DNA from: Alphaproteobacteria bacterium UBA3002
GTDB taxonomy: Bacteria; Pseudomonadota; Alphaproteobacteria; Rickettsiales; UBA3002
Direction: 5' to 3'
NCBI GenBank assembly: GCA_002346425.1
Contig: DDZS01000053.1
Coordinates: 47,326 to 66,261, forward strand
DNA: 18,936 nt
Shown here one piece after another: positions 7,902-14,810 of the stretch. Made by a program: the position numbers and the translations under genes. The notes beneath the pieces were generated by a model. That model was not told the DNA's origin, made no database searches, and saw only the letters and a list, made by a program, of their open reading frames with translations. Positions within the stretch are counted from its first letter, which is position 1. Every line of letters begins with the position of its first letter.

Positions 7902-8734
7902 GCCGCTTCGTCGGCCTCAACCGTGAAGCCCAGCACAAAGATACCGAGCTCATCGGCGCGACGGATAAGTTCGCGTTTATGCAGCATCAGCGAGCTGCCG
8001 GCTTCAATGGCGATACCCGCAAGTTCAGCTTTGGCGATTTGCTCGATGGTATCGACGCCCATGGTCGGCATATCGACGCGCAACTCCTGATGCGGTTTGC
8101 GAACCTTCACGACCACGCCGCCTTGTTTATCGACCTTCAGGCAGCCCGCGCGGGCGATCATGGAAGCCGTGCCTTCAATCGCTTCGACGGCCAAGACCTG
8201 TTGCTGCTGTACGACGACGCTTTGGCCGATATCCAGCGCGCCGATGCCGCGGGCGATTTTCGCGCCAAAGCTGATATCTTCCTGGGTTTTCTTGTCGGGC
8301 ATGGTGCGGCCGATTAACCCTTCCGGCGTGATGAGTTCGGGCGCAGCCTCATGAATACCGACAATGTTCAGGCCTTCTTCTTCGAGGAGTGATACGATCA
8401 TCCGCAGTAATTCATCGTCGCCGCGCATCAGGTTGGAGCCCAAGCGCGCCAGCCATTTGGTGGCTTTCAGGTCAGGGCGAATTTGCGACAATTTGGGGCG
8501 TGAGACTTTGCCTGCCAGTACGACTTCTTCCACCCCATGTTTGCGAAAGGCGCTGATCGCCTTGCCGACCGCGCCGATGCGCACCCATTCGCGTGGAAAG
8601 CCATCGATGGTTTTCTCGTCGCAGAAATCTTCGAGCGCGACGATGAACACCTCGCGACCAGACTCGCGGTTGGATTCGGCAATGACGCGTGGCAGGTCGG
8701 TTGAACCCGCAATAATACCGAGCGGCGTGCTCAT
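7898..8734 (-). CDS. lpxI: UDP-2,3-diacylglucosamine pyrophosphatase, LpxI type
   Basis: Hydrolyses UDP-2,3-diacylglucosamine to lipid X and UMP. It replaces LpxH in most alphaproteobacteria and attacks the alpha-phosphate rather than following LpxH chemistry. Residues 1-130 form the N-terminal domain (LGIIAGSTDLPRVIAE, VVLAGKVSRP). The C-terminal domain contains QSVVVQQQQVLAVEAIEGTD-like sequence (here EGTA) and RVDMPTMGVDTIE; Asp221 and Asp228 sit in the motif that carries the catalytic Asp in the Caulobacter enzyme. The start is ATG at 8734, overlapping the lpxA stop by one base (TGATG). A TTG one codon earlier is less likely. Its place between lpxA and lpxB confirms the role. Confidence 0.96.
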   Translation of the reverse strand: MSTPLGIIAGSTDLPRVIAESNRESGREVFIVALEDFCDEKTIDGFPREWVRIGAVGKAISAFRKHGVEEVVLAGKVSRPKLSQIRPDLKATKWLARLGSNLMRGDDELLRMIVSLLEEEGLNIVGIHEAAPELITPEGLIGRTMPDKKTQEDISFGAKIARGIGALDIGQSVVVQQQQVLAVEAIEGTASMIARAGCLKVDKQGGVVVKVRKPHQELRVDMPTMGVDTIEQIAKAELAGIAIEAGSSLMLHKRELIRRADELGIFVLGFTVEADEAA

Positions 8735-9522
8735 CAACTTGCTTTCGGAGTGGAGAAGGAGCGGTGCGAATCGGCTTCTAAAAAGGCGATTACTTCGCGA
8801 ACTTCGTCGGTATCGAACTGTGCTTTGGTGGTAGCGATGCGTTCCTCCAAGGTAAATGCGCTGTCACCGAACAGGGTTTTATACGCATTGCGCAGGGCGT
8901 GAATATTCTCGCGCGCCAATTGGCGGCGCTTCATGCCGACAAGGTTGAGGCCGTTTAAATCTGCGCGTTCGCCCATGACGGAGCCGAAGGGAATCACGTC
9001 TTTTTCTACGCCGGACATGCCGCCGATCATGGCATAGGCGCCGATGCGCACAAATTGGTGGATTGCGGCTAATCCGCCGATCACGCAGCCGTCGCCAACG
9101 GTAACGTGACCTGCGAGTGTTGCATTGTTGGCGAGGATAACATGGTTACCAACCTGACAATCATGCGCCACATGCGAGCTCATCATAAACAGGCAATGGC
9201 TGCCGACGCGGGTGGCCATGCCGCCGCCTTCGGTGCCGGGATTCATGGTCACATGTTCGCGAATCGTGCAGTGATCGCCGATTTCCAGCGTGGAGGGTTC
9301 GCCGTGATATTTCAGGTCCTGCGGTGGGGTGCCGATGGAGGCGAAAGGGTAAATGACGCAATGCGCGCCTATCGTTGTGCGGCCTTCAATATGCACATGG
9401 CTTTTAAGTACAGTGTCCGCGCCGATGGTGACATTTTCGCCAACGATACAATACGGCCCGATCTCCGCGCTGTCGGCGATCGTCGCGCCGTCAGCGATGA
9501 TGGCGGTGGGGTGAATCGCCAT
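8734..9522 (-). CDS. lpxA: UDP-N-acetylglucosamine O-acyltransferase
   Basis: First step of lipid A synthesis: transfers an R-3-hydroxyacyl chain from ACP to the 3-OH of UDP-GlcNAc in the cytoplasm. The 262 residues are made of left-handed beta-helix hexapeptide repeats through about residue 180, followed by a helical C-terminal domain (GLNLVGMKRRQLARENIHALRNAYKTL). SSHVAHDC contains His117 and His120; His120 matches the catalytic base (His125 in E. coli). GTPPQDLKYHGE and NPGTEGGG are family signatures. The start lies one base after the fabZ stop, with no Shine-Dalgarno of its own, so it is probably translated by reinitiation. The acyl-length ruler residue was not determined. Confidence 0.98.
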   Translation of the reverse strand: MAIHPTAIIADGATIADSAEIGPYCIVGENVTIGADTVLKSHVHIEGRTTIGAHCVIYPFASIGTPPQDLKYHGEPSTLEIGDHCTIREHVTMNPGTEGGGMATRVGSHCLFMMSSHVAHDCQVGNHVILANNATLAGHVTVGDGCVIGGLAAIHQFVRIGAYAMIGGMSGVEKDVIPFGSVMGERADLNGLNLVGMKRRQLARENIHALRNAYKTLFGDSAFTLEERIATTKAQFDTDEVREVIAFLEADSHRSFSTPKAS

Positions 9523-9523
9523 T

Positions 9524-9991
9524 CTAATGGCTATCCATAATCATCGCCGAATAGGTCGCTTCGGCGACTTTCTTGCCATCGACTTCGGCAATACCTTCGA
9601 ATTTCCAGACATTGCCGCGGTTTTGCTTAATAGAGCAATGCACGCGCAGCACATCGCCGGGGACCACAGGTTTGCGGAAGCGCGCAGAGTCGATGGTCAT
9701 GAAATAGACCAGCTTGCCTTTAGACGCCGGACCTAACGTATGCACCACAAGGCACCCCGCCGTTTGCGCCATGCTTTCGACGATCAGCACGCCGGGCATT
9801 ACCGGGTGATCGGGAAAATGGCCTTCAAAGAATGGCTCATTATTGGTGACATTTTTAACCCCAACGCAGCTTTCGCCTTTGGTGATATTGGTCACCTTGT
9901 CGATCAGCAGAAATGGATAACGATGCGGGATATTTTCCTTAATTTCCGCCAGTGTCAGCTGATCCAGTTCGGGGTTAAACGTGTATTCCAT
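9524..9991 (-). CDS. fabZ: 3-hydroxyacyl-[acyl-carrier-protein] dehydratase
   Basis: Hot-dog-fold enzyme that dehydrates 3-hydroxyacyl-ACP to trans-2-enoyl-ACP in fatty-acid elongation. The 155-residue length is normal. IPHRYPFLLIDKV is the N-terminal signature. FFEGHFPDHPVMPGVL carries catalytic His58, and VESMAQTAG carries Glu72. ATG has GAGGC about 10 bases upstream, the best ribosome site within this operon. Placement between lpxD and lpxA is the classic arrangement: FabZ competes with LpxA and LpxD for the same hydroxyacyl-ACP, so co-expression balances phospholipid against lipid A. Confidence 0.98.
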   Translation of the reverse strand: MEYTFNPELDQLTLAEIKENIPHRYPFLLIDKVTNITKGESCVGVKNVTNNEPFFEGHFPDHPVMPGVLIVESMAQTAGCLVVHTLGPASKGKLVYFMTIDSARFRKPVVPGDVLRVHCSIKQNRGNVWKFEGIAEVDGKKVAEATYSAMIMDSH

Positions 9992-10004
9992 TACTTTGTG
10001 CCTC

Positions 10005-11027
10005 TTATTTTGGTCGTTTAATCATTCCCTGTATCGCAATGCTCTGGCGATGCCAATCCTTTATCGGCACCGCGGGATAGCCGCCATAGGTTTTCCCAGC
10101 TTCAAGGTCGCCCATGATGCCGCTTTTCGCCGCGACCTGCACGCCGGAGCCAATATTCAGATGCCCCGCAACGCCAACCTGTCCGCCAAGAACCACACCG
10201 TCGCCGAGTTTCGTGCTGCCAGAGATGCCGCATTGCGACACGATCACACAGCCGCGTCCCATTTCGACGTTATGGCCGATTTGAACCAGGTTATCGATTT
10301 TCGTACCATCCCCAATTTTGGTGTCGGGCCCAGTACCACGATCGATACACGTATTAGCGCCAATTTCCACATCATTGCCAATTTGCACCCGGCCTAACTG
10401 GGGCACTTTGATATGGCCTTCACGGCCCATCGCAAAACCAAAACCATCCTGCCCGATCTGGACCCCGCGATGGATGATGCAACGCGTGCCGATATCCGTA
10501 TGGCTGATGCCTGTGCCAGAGCCGATTTGTGTATCGTCACCTATGGTAACGCCGGTATTAATAACCGCATTGGCAGAGATATGGCAGCGCGCGCCGATGG
10601 TGACATGGGCTGCGATCACCGCGCCCGGCTCGATCACCGTATCTTCTCCGATGGTCGCGGTAGTATCAACATAGGCGGCGGGTGAAATGCCATGCATACC
10701 CTCACGGCGTGGATAGAAGCGCTGCGCAATATACGCATAACAGCGATAGGGATCGTCATGAAACAGGCAAAGCATGCCTTGTGGGGCATCCTCTGCAAAT
10801 TTCGGCTTCACCAAACACACCCCCGCTTGGGACTGTTGAAATTGTGCTTTATATTTCGGGTTATCGAAAAAGCTCAGCTGCCCGGGTCCTGCGACGTTGA
10901 GTGGTGCGACATCTTCAATAGGCTGATCCAGATCAGCTTGCGGATCCGATAACGTGACATCCACCCATTCCAGCACATCACCTAGCCGATACGGCCCTTG
11001 TCGTGAGAAGAAACGGGAATCAGCCAT
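10005..11027 (-). CDS. lpxD: UDP-3-O-(3-hydroxyacyl)glucosamine N-acyltransferase
   Basis: Third committed lipid A step: adds a second hydroxyacyl chain to the 2-amino group of UDP-3-O-acyl-glucosamine. Of 340 residues, about 1-110 form the uridine-binding N-terminal domain (GQLSFFDNPKY at 49-59). Then comes a long hexapeptide-repeat left-handed beta-helix (ISPAAYVDTTATIGEDT onward), with QDGFGFAMGREGHIKVPQLG in the middle. The motif NLVQIGHNVEMG contains His252, matching the catalytic His. GGYPAVPIKDWHRQ and a helical tail close the protein. It lies 16 bases after skp; a weak AAGG is the only ribosome site. Secure. Confidence 0.98.
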   Translation of the reverse strand: MADSRFFSRQGPYRLGDVLEWVDVTLSDPQADLDQPIEDVAPLNVAGPGQLSFFDNPKYKAQFQQSQAGVCLVKPKFAEDAPQGMLCLFHDDPYRCYAYIAQRFYPRREGMHGISPAAYVDTTATIGEDTVIEPGAVIAAHVTIGARCHISANAVINTGVTIGDDTQIGSGTGISHTDIGTRCIIHRGVQIGQDGFGFAMGREGHIKVPQLGRVQIGNDVEIGANTCIDRGTGPDTKIGDGTKIDNLVQIGHNVEMGRGCVIVSQCGISGSTKLGDGVVLGGQVGVAGHLNIGSGVQVAAKSGIMGDLEAGKTYGGYPAVPIKDWHRQSIAIQGMIKRPK

Positions 11028-11043
11028 GCAGTCAAAAAACGCC

Positions 11044-11559
11044 TTAGTTGAAGTTTACAGTCATGCTGGGCATTTGCGCATCTAAGCGTTTCAGCACTTC
11101 AGCCGTGATGTCCTGATCGGTCTTGGCGTAGAATACCTGCGCTTTCGACATTGCCAGATCAAACCCTTTTTCCTGCGCGATTTGCGTGACGATCTCGGTC
11201 ACTTTGGTTTGAATCTGCTCCATCGCTTCGGCAAAGCCTTTGTCTAGTTTCACGCGTTTGGCGCGCACTTCTTTTTGTGCATCGCCCGCTTTTTGGCGGA
11301 ATTCGCGGTATTTGGACTCAAACGCATCTTGCGATAACACAGAACGTTGTTTTGCCAATTCCTGATCTTCATTGCGCAATGACGTTTCTTTCTGATCCAG
11401 CTCGGTCTGGAAGCTTTTTTGCTTTTGTTTCAATTGATCGCGCACCGAATTGGCCACTTTGGCTTCTTTCAAGATTTGCGGGATATTGACGACCGCAATA
11501 TTGGCGGCACTGGCACCCAACGGTGCAACCATCAGTAATAAAGCAAAAATATAACGCAT
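11044..11559 (-). CDS. skp: Periplasmic chaperone Skp/OmpH family
   Basis: Holdase chaperone for unfolded outer-membrane proteins in the periplasm. The frame could open at 11646, but the start is set at 11559. There the signal peptide MRYIFALLLMVAPLGASA begins, and AAGAGGA stands directly before the ATG. The mature part is about 150 residues, mostly charged coiled coil (DQLKQKQKSFQTELDQKETS and on), which forms the tentacles, between the beta elements ANIAVVNIPQIL and FYAKTDQDITAEVLKRLD. Length (171 aa) is typical. It is the first gene of the lpx operon. In many Gram-negatives bamA precedes skp, but here it is absent and the upstream gene is divergent. Confidence 0.93.
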   Translation of the reverse strand: MRYIFALLLMVAPLGASAANIAVVNIPQILKEAKVANSVRDQLKQKQKSFQTELDQKETSLRNEDQELAKQRSVLSQDAFESKYREFRQKAGDAQKEVRAKRVKLDKGFAEAMEQIQTKVTEIVTQIAQEKGFDLAMSKAQVFYAKTDQDITAEVLKRLDAQMPSMTVNFN

Positions 11560-11563
11560 AACA

Positions 11564-11570
11564 TCCTCTT
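11564..11570 (-). promoter_or_regulatory. Ribosome binding site deciding the skp start
   Basis: AAGAGGA on the minus strand, ending 4 bases before ATG 11559. It supports this start over the upstream in-frame ATG at 11646, which has no such site and would bury the signal peptide. Confidence 0.75.
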
Positions 11571-11657
11571 TCAGGGTTGGTTTGCGCCGCAGCCTAGGCG
11601 AAATTACTCGCTTTGTCATCCCCAATCCGGGGTTATCCCTAAGCATTGCAGCGGTGC

Positions 11658-11685
11658 TTGCTGCGTTTCAGAAAGCGAATAGACT
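11658..11685 (+). promoter_or_regulatory. Candidate promoter of the intradiol-fold/ACT gene pair
   Basis: TTGCTG (11658-11663), 16-bp spacer, TAGACT (11680-11685, 4 of 6). It overlaps the minus-strand candidate, so the two units could exclude one another. A small inverted repeat GCGCTA...TAGCGC (11693-11698 / 11711-11716) follows in the leader. Weak evidence. Confidence 0.3.
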
Positions 11686-11706
11686 AGTGCGAGCGCTAGG
11701 TGTAAA
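11678..11706 (-). promoter_or_regulatory. Candidate promoter of the skp-lpx operon
   Basis: Minus-strand TTTACA (11706-11701, 5 of 6), 17-bp spacer, TCTATT (11683-11678, 4 of 6). It would give a leader of about 110 bases before skp. It overlaps a weaker candidate reading the other way. The match is moderate and unsupported by other data. Confidence 0.35.
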
Positions 11707-11740
11707 CGCGTAGCGCACATCCACAAGCAGGCTTTACGTG

Positions 11741-12400
11741 ATGATACGGTTAATACTACTTTTAATTTTATGCGCGATGTTACCGCTAACGCTAAGCGCG
11801 CAGGGCGTGACGGACCGCTATATTGCGCCACGTTGCGAGCAGACACCACTGCTTTCCACATCAGATTATCCGGGATATTCGCGGGTTATGAGCCATAACC
11901 GTCTGGCGCTTCCGCCGGGGAAATCCGCGCCCGCAGAAGGTCAGTTGGTGTATTTGTATGGGCGCGTGTTCGATCGTAATTGCGTACCAGTTTCTGAAGC
12001 CAGCGTTGAAATTTGGCAACGCGATGCAACGGGCGCCTATCGGTTTATAACCCCTTCGCAACTGGCCACGCCTGAACCGGCGTTTAGCGGGGCAGGGCGC
12101 ATCCGCACGGATAATCTTGGCCAGTTTCACTTTTTAACGCTTTATCCGGGCACAGTAGGCCGGCTGGCCCCGCAGATACAGGTGCGTATTTCGCATCCTA
12201 GCTTGCGCACCTTTACCACGCGGCTGTATTTCTCAGGCGATTATCGCAACGATAATGATCCCAGCCTGTCGCAGATGTCGAATACCGGGCGCGAGCTGGT
12301 CACCATGCTGGTGATGCCACGTCAGGAAAATTGGCAGCAGGGGATTCAGGTCTATACCGATATCGTGTTGCCACAAACCGTGCCATTTCGTAAGTTTTAG
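11741..12400 (+). CDS. Exported intradiol ring-cleavage dioxygenase-fold protein, probably catalytically degenerate
   Basis: 219 residues. MIRLILLLILCAMLPLTLSA is a clear signal peptide, with cleavage expected before QG at 21-22. The mature protein resembles protocatechuate 3,4-dioxygenase: GQLVYLYGRVFDRNCVPVS, VEIWQRDATGAYRF, FSGAGRIRTDNLGQFHF, TLYPG, then APQIQVRISHP and LYFSGDYRNDNDP. In active enzymes two Tyr and two His bind the ferric iron. Tyr100 is kept. The His-Ile-His motif is Gln145-Ile-Gln147 here (CAG ATA CAG). The second Tyr, normally after the Pro-Gly, is absent in PGTVGR. Ring cleavage is therefore unlikely; a binding or structural role is inferred. The start is chosen at ATG 11741, since GTG 11738 precedes it directly. 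The ACT-domain gene follows after 3 bases, so they form one transcription unit. Confidence 0.8.
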   Translation: MIRLILLLILCAMLPLTLSAQGVTDRYIAPRCEQTPLLSTSDYPGYSRVMSHNRLALPPGKSAPAEGQLVYLYGRVFDRNCVPVSEASVEIWQRDATGAYRFITPSQLATPEPAFSGAGRIRTDNLGQFHFLTLYPGTVGRLAPQIQVRISHPSLRTFTTRLYFSGDYRNDNDPSLSQMSNTGRELVTMLVMPRQENWQQGIQVYTDIVLPQTVPFRKF

Positions 12401-12403
12401 CGC

Positions 12404-12817
12404 ATGAATACTGCTTTACGCTTCTATCTCTACCCCGGCATGTACCAGATTGCGACCTTTGCCCGCGATCATAACTTTGCGATGCCGCGCGTAGAGTTGG
12501 ATGAATTTATCTCAGTGACCTATGAGCCGGAAAATATTCTGGTGATTTGTCCGGCCGACCGCGAGATTCCCAAACAGCAGGTGCGCGGCAAAGACTGGCG
12601 CATTTTGCAAATCCGTGGACCGTATCAGGAAGGCGGTAGTGACGCTTTACGCCAGGCATTTGAAGCGATTCAGACTTCAGGCGTGCATGCCATGACCTCT
12701 AGCAACTTTGAAACCGACTTCTTGGTGTTCCGCGATGCGCAAACCGAGCAGGCGCTCTCCGCGATGCAGAGCACAGGCTACGCCATCGAAACGGCGAAAC
12801 GCAGCGTCGCTATTTAG
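12404..12817 (+). CDS. ACT-domain protein (ACT_7/CASTOR-like)
   Basis: A 137-residue cytoplasmic protein with no catalytic domain. The N-terminal half (LRFYLYPGMYQIATF, FISVTYEPENILVICPAD) and the C-terminal half (WRILQIRGPYQEGGSDALRQ, GVHAMTSSNFETDFLVF) look like tandem ACT folds. The stretch T-S-S-N-F-E-T-D-F-L-V-F resembles the ACT_7 signature found in small amino-acid-sensing proteins. ACT domains usually bind amino acids, so a ligand sensor is the likeliest role; the ligand cannot be read from sequence. It is 3 bases behind the intradiol-fold gene, implying co-expression, though one product is exported and the other is not. It converges with rpmJ with a 23-base gap and no evident terminator. 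Confidence 0.75.
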   Translation: MNTALRFYLYPGMYQIATFARDHNFAMPRVELDEFISVTYEPENILVICPADREIPKQQVRGKDWRILQIRGPYQEGGSDALRQAFEAIQTSGVHAMTSSNFETDFLVFRDAQTEQALSAMQSTGYAIETAKRSVAI

Positions 12818-12840
12818 CAAATAATAGATGAAATAACAGG

Positions 12841-12966
12841 TTAGCCCTGACGCGCTTTCATGCGTGGGTTGGTCTTGTTGATGACGTAAATACGCCCTTT
12901 GCGACGCACTACACGGCAATTCTTATCGCGTTTTTTCGCAGATTTCAATGAGCTCAATACTTTCAT
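12841..12966 (-). CDS. rpmJ: 50S ribosomal protein L36 (41-residue, zinc-free form)
   Basis: Component of the large ribosomal subunit. The protein reads MKVLSSLKSAKKRDKNCRVV and ends in TNPRMKARQG, the classic start and end of the longer 41-aa L36. It lacks the Cys-Cys...Cys...His zinc ribbon of the 37-38-aa form; only Cys17 is present, and the usual VICK is VINK. AGGAGAA precedes the ATG at ideal distance. It stands alone, convergent with the ACT gene, with its own strong promoter whose -35 overlaps the stop codon of the upstream glycosyltransferase. Confidence 0.96.
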   Translation of the reverse strand: MKVLSSLKSAKKRDKNCRVVRRKGRIYVINKTNPRMKARQG

Positions 12967-12970
12967 CTTA

Positions 12971-12977
12971 TTCTCCT
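12971..12977 (-). promoter_or_regulatory. Ribosome binding site of rpmJ
   Basis: AGGAGAA on the minus strand, 4 bases before ATG 12966. It is near-perfect to the anti-Shine-Dalgarno and the strongest such site in the window, as expected for a ribosomal protein. Confidence 0.85.
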
Positions 12978-12987
12978 GTGAACGGGG

Positions 12988-13016
12988 GTTGTAGCGGCAT
13001 GTGACGCCGGTGTCAA
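12988..13016 (-). promoter_or_regulatory. Strong housekeeping promoter of rpmJ
   Basis: -35 TTGACA (13016-13011, 6 of 6), 17-bp spacer, -10 TACAAC (12993-12988). Extended, it also fits the Caulobacter housekeeping consensus TTGACGS-N10-14-GCTANAWC: TTGACAC, 14 bases, GCTACAAC. The TGA stop of the glycosyltransferase gene lies inside the -35 hexamer. The predicted leader is short, about 15 bases to the ATG. Confidence 0.8.
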
Positions 13017-14806
13017 CCGCGATATCGCGTTATCCCATGCGGAGTTTTCTCCCAGTAATAGGGTTTGACCATCAATTGATAGACGGCAATGAAACTCGCC
13101 CAGATATGCAGAAACCAATAAAAGGGGTAAGACAAGATGGCCAGCCCCATCCGGTGCCATTGCCAGCTCTGCGTCACTTTCCAGGCAAAAAACCAGTGAT
13201 TGGCAATTCCCAATACTAAAATAACGAGACAACTGTATGTAATACTCGATGGCAGCGCAAAAGGGAGCGCGCCAGTGAGCGATAAAATGAAAATGCCCCA
13301 AAAAATAGGTGCGCAGAGAAATAGAAAGGCAGGCAGGCCAACAAACACCTGCAATCCGATAAATCCTCGCCAACCTAATCTCTTCCGAGTGTGATTGGAT
13401 CGACGCATATGCACCAGCCAGGTCTGAATATAGCCTTTGATCCAGCGCGAGCGTTGTTTCATCCAGATTGAGACAAAAATCGGCGCTTCTTCGAGTGTAA
13501 CGCTGGGCAGGAGTGCTGTCTGGAATTGGTGGGCAGCAAGGCGTATGCCCAGATCCGCATCTTCCGTCACGTTAAATGGGTCCCATTCGCCGAGTTCGCG
13601 CAGGCGCTGCAGGTGAAAATGGTTGCTGGTTCCGCCTAAGGGAATCGGCATGCGCAGGCAATGCAGCCCCGGCAACATGATGTCGAACAGAGAGGCATAT
13701 TCTATCGCGAACCATTTGGTCAGCAGGTTTTCTTCCCAATTATAATAATTGAGGCGTGCTTGCATACAGACGGTCGTGTCCGGCAATTGGCGAAACGCGG
13801 TCACGGCTTTGCGCAGCTGTTGCGGGTCGGGCCGGTCTTCCGCATCATAGATAGTCACATAGCGCCCGCGCGCAAAATGCAGCGCATAATTACAGGCTTT
13901 CGGCTTGGTGCGCGGTTCCTGATAAGGCACGCGAATGATATCGAAGTAATTTTCGGGCCGTTCGCGCTGGATGGCTTCTAGCGTGGCTTGATCGTCGGCT
14001 TCCAATACAAGTTTAATATCCAGCCGATGTTTTGGATAATCGATCGCGCGCATCGCTTTTAACAATCCCGGTACGCTGGCGGCTTCGTCGTATAGAGGAA
14101 TGAGCACTGTATAGATTGGCAGTTCCTGATCGGCCAGTAGCGTGGTTGGTCGTAATGTCTGATTACGGTGATGCCGATATAGCCACCATTTGAAACCGAT
14201 GCTGATCAGATAGGCGCAGTTGACCAGCGCGATGAACAGCGTAAGCGCCGCCACCGGAGCCAGAATTACACTGATTAGACAGGCTAATAGCCCTAAGCCG
14301 ACAAACGTCCATAAACGCGCGGGTAACGATTTATAGGCCGACCGCCGTGGTTGCGCATTGTAGAGTGCAAAACAGCTATCCTGTAACAAGTGATTGCCGA
14401 AGCGGTTGGCAAGGGCTGCGACAATGTCACGCGGGCTGGTGATGACAAAAGTAACGGATGCTTCAAACCGCGCTTCCGCCCAGCGTTTAAGTGCGGAAGT
14501 GGGGTTGCTGGTGGCAATGAGGATGCCATCATTGGCACGGCGAAACGGAATAGCATCGTGTAAAATATAACTGCCGATATCGTCCTGAAATAAGAGTGTC
14601 ATCTCAGGACGTGTCGCCTGCAAATCGACATAGGTTAAATCTAATTGCTCGGCCAGCTGCTGATAAAATAAACGCGGCACGACATTGGTGCTATGGCTTA
14701 AAATCTTCCCGCTAGGCTCATCAAAACTAGCAGCGGTTGCGAGAATATGCTGAACCGTTTCGGCGGGGAGCAGGCCAGCCTGCTGAATGCGCTCGCCGGT
14801 CCGCAT
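13013..14806 (-). CDS. Membrane GT2 glycosyltransferase with N-terminal GspE/MshE-type domain
   Basis: Cellulose-synthase-like inner-membrane transferase, likely making or exporting a polysaccharide. Numbered from ATG 14806 (597 aa): residues 1-125 form a GspE N-terminal/MshEN-like domain (GERIQQAGLLPAETVQ, QQLAEQLDLTYVDL, DAIPFRRANDGILIATSNP). Then come two membrane helices (WTFVGLGLLACLISVILAPV and the next). A GT-A domain follows (IPLYDEA, Asp271-Asp272, YDAED 321-324, TED 414-416, QRSRW 451-455), and last three C-terminal helices. All GT2 catalytic motifs are intact. MshEN domains often bind c-di-GMP; here the two motifs are only partly conserved. NfrB-type proteins combine the same domains in the reverse order. 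The start is uncertain: ATG 14869 would add 21 residues but overlap the barrel gene by 59 bases; neither has a good ribosome site. Confidence 0.88.
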   Translation of the reverse strand: MRTGERIQQAGLLPAETVQHILATAASFDEPSGKILSHSTNVVPRLFYQQLAEQLDLTYVDLQATRPEMTLLFQDDIGSYILHDAIPFRRANDGILIATSNPTSALKRWAEARFEASVTFVITSPRDIVAALANRFGNHLLQDSCFALYNAQPRRSAYKSLPARLWTFVGLGLLACLISVILAPVAALTLFIALVNCAYLISIGFKWWLYRHHRNQTLRPTTLLADQELPIYTVLIPLYDEAASVPGLLKAMRAIDYPKHRLDIKLVLEADDQATLEAIQRERPENYFDIIRVPYQEPRTKPKACNYALHFARGRYVTIYDAEDRPDPQQLRKAVTAFRQLPDTTVCMQARLNYYNWEENLLTKWFAIEYASLFDIMLPGLHCLRMPIPLGGTSNHFHLQRLRELGEWDPFNVTEDADLGIRLAAHQFQTALLPSVTLEEAPIFVSIWMKQRSRWIKGYIQTWLVHMRRSNHTRKRLGWRGFIGLQVFVGLPAFLFLCAPIFWGIFILSLTGALPFALPSSITYSCLVILVLGIANHWFFAWKVTQSWQWHRMGLAILSYPFYWFLHIWASFIAVYQLMVKPYYWEKTPHGITRYRG

Positions 14807-14810
14807 GGGA

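Noticed and set aside
11615..11639. GTCATCCCCAATCCGGGGTT-like sequence upstream of skp, resembling the start of the ileS palindromic repeats
   Set aside because: Only the first few bases and the CCCC/GGGG core agree; the stem is 4 bp with a mismatch beyond it. It could be a decayed copy, but chance cannot be excluded.
11560..11646. N-terminal extension of skp to ATG 11646
   Set aside because: It would precede and mask the signal peptide and lacks a ribosome site; AAGAGGA lies directly before ATG 11559.
11693..11716. Small inverted repeat GCGCTA...TAGCGC as an operator
   Set aside because: Six-base arms with a 12-base spacer are common by chance, and no regulator is encoded nearby to support it.
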